Source: a virus
DNA length: 28,955 nucleotides
Reading direction: 5' to 3' (one strand)
IMG/VR virus record: IMGVR_UViG_3300022693_001825
Location: 1-28,955 of that record
Part shown: piece by piece, positions 24,735 to 28,955 of the stretch
Position numbering within the stretch: the first letter of the stretch is position 1
How the letters are laid out: each line of letters starts with the position of its first letter
The notes under the pieces: model-generated
The model's database searches: none
What the model saw: only the letters and a program-made list of their open reading frames with translations
What the model was told of the DNA's origin: nothing
Translations under genes and position numbers: made by a program

Positions 24735-26456
24735 TTAAAATCTACGATTAACTACAGTCATTGTAAATCTACCAGAGGAATATTTTGACTTTCCTATCAT
24801 ACAGTATATGATACTCATCATGGAATCTTTTGGATGGTTGAACTCTTTTTTGGCTTTCTGTCTGCCATCCTCTACAATGTTTTCCTGGTCTTCTGCTAAA
24901 TCTTTTCTGGTAGTTGCACAAAAGTCATCAACTAAAAATCCACACTCCCAGTCGTTTTTCATTGGGATTATAAACTGAGGTTGTGGATTGTCAAACTCGT
25001 CTGGAACTGTAGTTCCTAACATATCAACAAAGTCCTGGATAATCTCTGATTTATCCACTGTATGGTGTGCAAGATTTTCTCCAATATTTTTATCTGTATC
25101 CATCTCTTCACTTTTGGTGTGAGTCTCCTGTGTTAGATTACCTGATGTCCAACACCCCATGACTCTACCGCTGCCAAGTCCCGCAATTTTCTCACCAGTA
25201 GATGTGTATCCTCCTTTTTGCATCATAGTTACTTTGTCTTTTCCATATCCCATATCTGCAACACAATAGTCGCATCCGTATTCGTTGAATCGTTTAACAA
25301 AGTGCGCAGCTTGATCATATTCATGTTCTTCTGGTCTACTGTCAATAAATGCAAGCTCATACCTGTTTGTCTTTTTCCAATATATGATTACAGCACCTAC
25401 TGTCTTTGAAGCTGCGGGTCCAGACCCCCAGTCAATTCCTAGAAATACATACACATCATTATTCTTTTTAATCTCTTGGACTTGCTCTCCAGTTAACATC
25501 ACCTTTTCTTTATCGTAACAAGCTTCAACCATCTCAGGAGTTATCGGTCTGCGCATTGCCTTATAGAATACTCCCTCAACGTGTGATGATACGATACTTT
25601 TAGGATTATGTTTCTCTTGGAACTCTATTGATACATCAGGGCGAGTCTTGTATAGATTGATGGCATCGTATATGGTTAATGGTATTCTTGCAAAGATTGA
25701 TTGTGACATGTGATACCCACTGAACTCTTTATTCTCTGGATGTGCAGCTACCCACTTACCAGATACAATGTCTGTAGGATTTTCATTAGATAAATTACCT
25801 TCATCATCAAATGTTAGTTTATCACGCCAGTGTATATCATCAAAGACCCATTCCTTCTGGTCGGATCTTTTCCACATCTTGTGCCACTCTGATCCTGCTT
25901 CACCACCAATGCCAAGATAGTATGATTGTCCTCTGGTGTGGGTCATTGTGTATAGAGCTGTGGTTCTAAATTGTAAATCCTGATACTGGCATTCATCAAA
26001 TACCATAACACCATTCGTCATTCCTTGGACGTTGTTGTATTCGTTCTCATCAGTTCTCACATACACTACTGAATTATTCACCAGGTTAATCTCACCAACT
26101 GCAGCTCTGCCCTGTGGTAGAAACTCTGCAAGCATTGAATTTTTAATCATTGTGTCTTTTCTGAATCGTTGTTTAGACCAAGCTGATGCCCTGTCTGATC
26201 TATCCACTACATAGGTTACTTCTGCGTTATCATGTGATGTTGCATAGCAACCAATAATGTCAGTTCCAAATGTACTCTTGAATGTTTGACGGGCATTGAC
26301 TGCCACTATATTTGGTGATTTATCCTCATACACATCTATCCAGAATGGCTCCCAGTCAAAAGTTCTTTTGATTCGACCAACGTATGGTCGAGCTGTATGA
26401 ATCCATTTTAGATTGTTCTTTGGTAGGTTGGGTAATACTTTAGCACCCATGAACAT
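24735..26456 (-). CDS. terL: Terminase large subunit, 573 aa
   Basis: Packaging motor: an N-terminal ATPase drives DNA into the prohead and a C-terminal RNase H-like nuclease cuts it. The Walker A-like loop is ARQTFKST (about 55-62), a deviant form common in terminases. Walker B with the catalytic Glu is VMVFDE (about 150-155). Nuclease acidic residues are in FLGIDWGSG (Asp about 342), CVADMGYGKD (Asp about 401) and HPKDSMMS (Asp about 544). The length is normal and all motifs are intact. The start has GAGGT upstream; MFMG could start at the first or the third codon. It follows a candidate small subunit. Confidence 0.92.
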   Translation of the reverse strand: MFMGAKVLPNLPKNNLKWIHTARPYVGRIKRTFDWEPFWIDVYEDKSPNIVAVNARQTFKSTFGTDIIGCYATSHDNAEVTYVVDRSDRASAWSKQRFRKDTMIKNSMLAEFLPQGRAAVGEINLVNNSVVYVRTDENEYNNVQGMTNGVMVFDECQYQDLQFRTTALYTMTHTRGQSYYLGIGGEAGSEWHKMWKRSDQKEWVFDDIHWRDKLTFDDEGNLSNENPTDIVSGKWVAAHPENKEFSGYHMSQSIFARIPLTIYDAINLYKTRPDVSIEFQEKHNPKSIVSSHVEGVFYKAMRRPITPEMVEACYDKEKVMLTGEQVQEIKKNNDVYVFLGIDWGSGPAASKTVGAVIIYWKKTNRYELAFIDSRPEEHEYDQAAHFVKRFNEYGCDYCVADMGYGKDKVTMMQKGGYTSTGEKIAGLGSGRVMGCWTSGNLTQETHTKSEEMDTDKNIGENLAHHTVDKSEIIQDFVDMLGTTVPDEFDNPQPQFIIPMKNDWECGFLVDDFCATTRKDLAEDQENIVEDGRQKAKKEFNHPKDSMMSIIYCMIGKSKYSSGRFTMTVVNRRF

Positions 26457-26507
26457 TTTACCTCGTATTCCTTTTAGCTGCGCTTCAAATGATATTGAAA
26501 TGGTTAC

Positions 26508-26801
26508 TCACTCCGTTAGTTCTATAGCAAAATATTTTCGCTTTACCTCGTCAGGTAGTCTATCAATTATCTTAACAATATCATCTAATTGTTTTTGAAT
26601 CTTATAATTTCTAAAGATACCCAGTGTGGCATTGGCTATCTGGCCCATTGCATTAACTAGATTTTTGTGATTATCATCAAAGTCTTCGATGCCTTTACCT
26701 TTAACATGATTATTGTATTTTTTTGTTAGATCCATATGAACACTATAAAGATCTTCATACATATTTTCTAACGAGTCTGACATTGATTGTATAGCGTTCA
26801 T
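26508..26801 (-). CDS. Candidate terminase small subunit, 97 aa
   Basis: All-helical small acidic/basic protein (MNAIQSMSDSLENMYEDLY, MGQIANATLGIFRNYKIQKQ) placed directly before the large terminase in the same unit. Size, helical nature and position fit a small terminase subunit, which selects viral DNA, but no helix-turn-helix can be named. It has its own late-type promoter 21 bases upstream and no SD. An unrelated regulatory or assembly protein is possible. Confidence 0.5.
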   Translation of the reverse strand: MNAIQSMSDSLENMYEDLYSVHMDLTKKYNNHVKGKGIEDFDDNHKNLVNAMGQIANATLGIFRNYKIQKQLDDIVKIIDRLPDEVKRKYFAIELTE

Positions 26802-26821
26802 ATATTATGAAGGGGTTGGTG

Positions 26822-26834
26822 AGATATATGCATT
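26822..26834 (-). promoter_or_regulatory. Late-type TATA promoter for the terminase unit
   Basis: Coding-strand box AATGCATATATCT, edge 21 bases from the ATG at 26801. It overlaps the stop codon of the upstream gene. Confidence 0.75.
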
Positions 26835-27081
26835 AATTATCCACAATAAAAGGGAGATTGTGATTCTGTTCTGATCTGTATTCTGATATGTGATTCATTT
26901 CTATTTTCAATGGCAGAAAGATTAAGCGTGATTTTGTTTCTTCACAACCAGAGCATTTTTGTGTATAATATGCAAATCCATTATTTGTTATTACTTTTTT
27001 AAATAGCTCTTGATATTCCATTTGTGGTAATCCTAGAACATCTGGAAATTTATGTTGGTGTTTACGGTTAAAGAGTTTCAT
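26833..27081 (-). CDS. Unknown small protein with CxxC, 82 aa
   Basis: Begins MKLFNRKHQHKFPDVLGLPQ, with a YYTQKCSGCEETKSRLIFLPL segment (CxxC near residues 43-46) and an Asn/His-rich end. His residues near the N-terminus could complete a zinc site. Its ATG overlaps the stop of the membrane gene upstream (ATGA), so it is the third gene of a coupled trio. Function unknown. Confidence 0.6.
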   Translation of the reverse strand: MKLFNRKHQHKFPDVLGLPQMEYQELFKKVITNNGFAYYTQKCSGCEETKSRLIFLPLKIEMNHISEYRSEQNHNLPFIVDN

Positions 27082-27251
27082 CTCATACAGTCCTCAAACA
27101 ATATTTGGATTGGTGTTTGCATACTCATATCTGATTCACAATTTATTACTAAAAATATTATAAATGCAATACATGTAATTCCAACTACACTAAGGAATAA
27201 ACAGATTTTAATTAAAAGTGGCATCTCATACCAAATTTCTCTTAGTTTCAT
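27078..27251 (-). CDS. Single-span membrane protein, 57 aa
   Basis: ATG 27251 is chosen because GGAGG lies seven bases upstream; a start six codons earlier lacks an SD. After MKLREIWYEM comes one hydrophobic helix (about 11-37, LLIKICLFLSVVGITCIAF...), then a short polar tail ending FEDCMR. The stop and start codons overlap both neighbours as ATGA. A holin, membrane anchor or host-membrane factor are options, but none is proven. Confidence 0.6.
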   Translation of the reverse strand: MKLREIWYEMPLLIKICLFLSVVGITCIAFIIFLVINCESDMSMQTPIQILFEDCMR

Positions 27252-27391
27252 TCCTTCTCCTCCACACATTTACTCATATATTCCAGGAGGGCCTTTGTTC
27301 TAGTGGTCCTATGTTGGATGCACCAAATGTTAAAGTCATCTAATAATTGGGCAAGTCCTATAAAGTTTACTTGTCTTGTCTCTTCTACCAT
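27248..27391 (-). CDS. Small helical protein heading the leftward trio, 47 aa
   Basis: Reads MVEETRQVNFIGLAQLLDDF, then NIWCIQHRTTRTKALLEYMS, ending KCVEEKE. It is helical with a Trp and two Cys. It fills the space between the palindromic promoter region and the membrane gene, overlaps that gene as ATGA, and contains that gene's SD inside its own last codons. A TATA box about 25 bases before the ATG and no SD suggest a leaderless transcript. Possible regulator, by position only. Confidence 0.55.
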   Translation of the reverse strand: MVEETRQVNFIGLAQLLDDFNIWCIQHRTTRTKALLEYMSKCVEEKE

Positions 27392-27395
27392 GGTG

Positions 27396-27411
27396 TACTA
27401 TAATTATAGTA
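27396..27411. promoter_or_regulatory. Perfect 16-bp palindrome, candidate operator
   Basis: TACTATAATTATAGTA reads the same on both strands. It lies 5-20 bases before the leftward ATG, between the TATA box and the predicted transcription start. Confidence 0.45.
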
Positions 27412-27420
27412 TTATATATA
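27411..27420 (-). promoter_or_regulatory. TATA box of the leftward small-gene trio
   Basis: Coding-strand TATATATAAT centred about 25 bases before the ATG at 27391. It lacks the ATGCAT part of the late-type boxes. Confidence 0.5.
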
Positions 27421-27431
27421 TCTATGTTACT

Positions 27432-27450
27432 GTATATATAGTATATATAC
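27432..27450. repeat. 19-bp palindrome in the divergent region
   Basis: Nine-base arms GTATATATA and TATATATAC around a single G. It lies midway between the two divergent genes. AT-richness makes some palindromy expected, so its role is uncertain. Confidence 0.45.
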
Positions 27451-27471
27451 TAATATAGAATAATAGTAAAC

Positions 27472-27479
27472 TATATATC
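27472..27479 (+). promoter_or_regulatory. TATA box of the SWIM gene
   Basis: TATATATC-type box centred about 27 bases before the ATG at 27502, with no SD. It fits a leaderless rightward transcript. Confidence 0.45.
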
Positions 27480-27485
27480 TAGTAT

Positions 27486-27499
27486 TATAGTATACTATA
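27486..27499. promoter_or_regulatory. 14-bp palindrome before the SWIM gene, candidate operator
   Basis: TATAGTATACTATA, made of the same seven-base half sites (TACTATA and its complement) as the palindrome at 27396-27411 but in the reverse order. It lies 3-16 bases before the ATG, over the predicted transcription start. Confidence 0.45.
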
Positions 27500-27501
27500 T
27501 C

Positions 27502-27783
27502 ATGAAAACAAAACAACAATTAGAACAGGTAATATCAGAGGCCAAGGTAGAACTCTCTGAGATTGCCCGTGATGAAAAGGCTGAGGCCTTAGTTGACGGT
27601 GTAAGTATTTTTGATAGACACACTGCAACTGTGCAAGCTGGAGAGGATAAAGTGTATGAAGTGCACATTCAGAAGCAGACCTGCGAATGCCCAGATCATC
27701 AGTTCCGTGGGAGTAGATGTAAACACATTCGTGCAGTCAATCTGTTCTTGGCAGAATTGATGGTGGGCCAGGAGGGTGTATAA
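27502..27783 (+). CDS. SWIM zinc-finger protein, 93 aa
   Basis: The N-terminal half is a helix (QQLEQVISEAKVELSEIARD). The C-terminal half is a SWIM domain: CECPDHQFRGSRCKHI, with Cys 61, Cys 63, Cys 73 and His 75 in the CxCx(n)CxH pattern, preceded by strands VYEVHIQKQT. SWIM fingers occur in DNA-binding and recombination-related proteins and bind nucleic acid or proteins. It is the only complete rightward gene here, divergent from the leftward units, so it is probably expressed at a different time. A short stand-alone SWIM protein near an exonuclease suggests a replication, recombination or regulatory role, by context. Confidence 0.8.
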   Translation: MKTKQQLEQVISEAKVELSEIARDEKAEALVDGVSIFDRHTATVQAGEDKVYEVHIQKQTCECPDHQFRGSRCKHIRAVNLFLAELMVGQEGV

Positions 27784-27993
27784 TATCCTCATACTTTATG
27801 TGAGGTTCAATGAATATTATTTCTTTTAAATAGCCCCCACCAAAAAATATTTGTGTGACACAGTTTTTGCCCATATTAGCAAGGGGTGGGTCATGCTGTC
27901 CAACCTTAATTGAAGATAGACTTTTAAATAATCTTAAAGATTATAGAGCGCAACCATCACATATTGTCATTTGTGAGAGTCAAGGGAAATCTC
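27784..27993. other. Intergenic region between convergent SWIM and exonuclease genes
   Basis: No convincing gene in either direction. It holds an imperfect stem (CCTCA and TGAGG at 27787-27805) just after the SWIM stop, two CTTTTAAATA boxes on the plus strand (near 27825 and 27920), and a GC-richer patch (27832-27906) whose CCCACC and GGTGGG segments could pair. A perfect inverted repeat follows at 27973-27997. It may hold terminators for both genes and possibly a small RNA; neither is proven. Confidence 0.4.
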
Positions 27994-27997
27994 TCAC
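27973..27997. terminator. Perfect hairpin at the end of the exonuclease gene
   Basis: GTGAGAG and CTCTCAC separated by 11 bases; one arm overlaps the stop codon of the exonuclease. It could end or stabilise the transcript, although archaeal termination usually uses T-tracts. Confidence 0.35.
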
Positions 27998-28653
27998 TTG
28001 TAATATTCTTTAATCCTTTCCTTTAATGCATCTACATAATCAGCAGGGTCTTTGATAAATGCTTGACTCGAGTTCTTTTCAGTTGATATCAAAATAACAA
28101 TCTGTGATATTTTCTCACCAGTTAATTCCTCCCACATGATACCATATGCTGTAGCTTGCAGGAAATTATCAACTATCCATTCTTCTTTTCTATCTGATCT
28201 CTTGGTCTTAAAATCAATAATAGATAACACACCATCATACTCTGCAACACAATCAACAGTTCCTGCAATACCTAATTCTTTACTAAATAATCGACTCTCA
28301 TTGGTTCTAATATTATCAATTTTATCTAATAGAGGTACAATGTTCATCATATGTCCTTTTGAGATTGTATATTTTGGAGAATATTTTTCACCTTTAAGAT
28401 AAGCTTCAATTGCATTATGAGTATCAGTACCAATAGGACCTGCGGTCTTGAAGATGTAATTAGCTGGAGTCTCCCATCTAATATTCTCCTTAACTTTCCA
28501 GTCTTCCAGCTTGGCAGCATCCTCATCAGGCTTGGTACTATTAAGAATAGTTGTAATGCCTACTGATTTGTGGCCATCAAAGGAGTAATGATGAGCACCG
28601 TCACGTTCCTCCATTGAAGCTTCTTTGAAAGCAATATCCACGAATTTGGCCAC
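27994..28653 (-). CDS. MGME1-like PD-(D/E)XK exonuclease, 219 aa
   Basis: A RecB/Cas4-type nuclease fold. Motifs in order: GTDTH (His about 79), a Glu in SKELGIAG (about 126), GTVDCVAEYDG (Asp about 134), SIIDFKTKR (Asp about 147 and Lys about 149, the D...DxK core), and NFLQATAYG (Gln about 166). The GTVDCVAEYDG...IIDFKT run is close to the mitochondrial exonuclease MGME1 and its phage relatives, so it likely trims DNA ends in replication or recombination. I start at GTG 28653 (MAKFVDIAF) because a TATA-like GTATAAA lies about 31 bases upstream. The frame can be extended to a TTG at 28716, but that adds a poor, Tyr/Phe/Thr-rich segment through the promoter. Confidence 0.8.
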   Translation of the reverse strand: MAKFVDIAFKEASMEERDGAHHYSFDGHKSVGITTILNSTKPDEDAAKLEDWKVKENIRWETPANYIFKTAGPIGTDTHNAIEAYLKGEKYSPKYTISKGHMMNIVPLLDKIDNIRTNESRLFSKELGIAGTVDCVAEYDGVLSIIDFKTKRSDRKEEWIVDNFLQATAYGIMWEELTGEKISQIVILISTEKNSSQAFIKDPADYVDALKERIKEYYK

Positions 28654-28680
28654 AGTATGTGTGAGTGTTAGAGAATTTAT

Positions 28681-28687
28681 GTATAAA
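28681..28687 (-). promoter_or_regulatory. TATA-like box of the exonuclease
   Basis: Coding-strand TTTATAC, centred about 31 bases before the GTG at 28653. There is no SD, so the leader would be short or absent. It lacks ATGCAT. Confidence 0.4.
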
Positions 28688-28700
28688 TAAAAAAAAGTTT

Positions 28701-28754
28701 GTACTCTATCGTACAATTATACAAATGTACAACAGTACAAATGGTGTATTGTAC
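28701..28754. repeat. Cluster of five GTAC sites
   Basis: GTAC occurs at 28701, 28711, 28727, 28735 and 28751, several flanked as TGTACA or AGTACA. The steps are 10, 16, 8 and 16 bases. It lies just upstream of the exonuclease promoter. A regulator-binding array or a replication iteron set are possible. Confidence 0.4.
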
Positions 28755-28799
28755 TATTGTATATTTGTATATTTATTTGTAATAGCTAGCACTTTCATT

Positions 28800-28955
28800 T
28801 TAAAACAACTCAATCCCACGACTGACTCTGGGTATTATATTTTTCACAACATTCCATTTTATCACACATCCCAAACTCTCCAAGGACTCTTTCATCTGTT
28901 TAATGTCAATTGTAACCTGATACTTTTCCTGCAAGTCTTGAATTAGAGAGACTAT
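28800..28955 (-). CDS. C-terminal end of an unknown minus-strand protein (partial)
   Basis: An open frame enters from the right edge and stops with TAA at 28800-28802. The visible 51 residues begin IVSLIQDLQEKYQVTIDIKQ and end VSRGIELF. A helix, a turn and two strands could be the end of a winged helix, but this is too short to assign. Its direction matches the exonuclease, about 150 bases downstream across the GTAC cluster. Confidence 0.5.
   Translation of the reverse strand: MVSLIQDLQEKYQVTIDIKQMKESLESLGCVIKWNVVKNIIPRVSRGIELF

Noticed and set aside
27392-27501. CRISPR-like or tandem repeat array in the AT-only region
   Set aside because: The repeated pieces are short palindromes of differing spacing, not direct repeats with spacers.
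27589-27792. Minus-strand frame opposite the SWIM gene
   Set aside because: It is antisense to a gene with a clear zinc-finger pattern and has no promoter of its own.
27850-27920. tRNA-like or other structured RNA gene in the convergent gap
   Set aside because: No cloverleaf, T-loop or anticodon arm could be built; only short stems are seen, so it is listed only as an intergenic region.
28654-28716. A 21-residue N-terminal extension of the exonuclease from TTG 28716
   Set aside because: It would cross the TATA-like box, has no SD, and the extra residues do not look like the family; GTG 28653 gives a natural beginning.

Overview
The window is the structural (late) region of a tailed double-stranded DNA virus with an HK97-type capsid. 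The DNA is AT-rich. Several signs point to an archaeal host. First genes of transcription units have a TATA-like box whose centre lies about 26 bases before the start codon, with no Shine-Dalgarno (SD) sequence between, which is the layout of leaderless archaeal transcripts. Internal genes carry SD sequences of the GGAGG/AGGTG type or overlap as ATGA or TAATG. T-rich tracts follow some units. A member of the Nitrososphaerota (Nitrosopumilus-like, marine) is my best guess for the host. That part is inference, because no host gene, tRNA or integrase is present to prove it.

Almost everything from about 27.4 kb down to 0.16 kb is read leftward (minus strand). In reading order there is a small-protein operon (27391-26833), then the packaging genes with a candidate small terminase and the large terminase (26801-24735). 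Three tandem cement-like (DUF2190-like) proteins follow (24522-22757), then small genes, the portal with two tiny coupled genes and the capsid maturation protease (22040-18753). Next come a scaffold-like protein (18716-17883), a fourth cement-like paralogue, the major capsid protein and a small zinc protein (17830-15858). Two paralogous beta-rich structural proteins flank 15.1 kb, followed by a DUF2341/LamG-type adhesin (to 12998) and a 766-residue repeat-built fibre-like protein. A secreted-protein cluster follows (to 9204). The last leftward unit is a seven-gene tail operon from head-tail connector to tail fibre (9156-159). The left edge holds the end of a convergent plus-strand gene.

On the right, a palindrome-rich AT-only divergent promoter region (27392-27501) separates the leftward genes from a rightward SWIM zinc-finger gene. 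Beyond it lie a MGME1-like PD-(D/E)XK exonuclease, a cluster of GTAC sites, and the end of another minus-strand gene.

The most notable signal is a near-identical promoter, AAATGCATATAA on the coding strand, placed 21-23 bases before nine start codons. It divides the virion genes into nine leaderless units and is absent from the nuclease, SWIM and small-protein promoters. The second is a mobile beta-module (Gly-Tyr/Pro-Val) shared by four otherwise different virion proteins, one of which is a cement paralogue that has gained it as an insertion. No stretch over 300 bases is without a gene.
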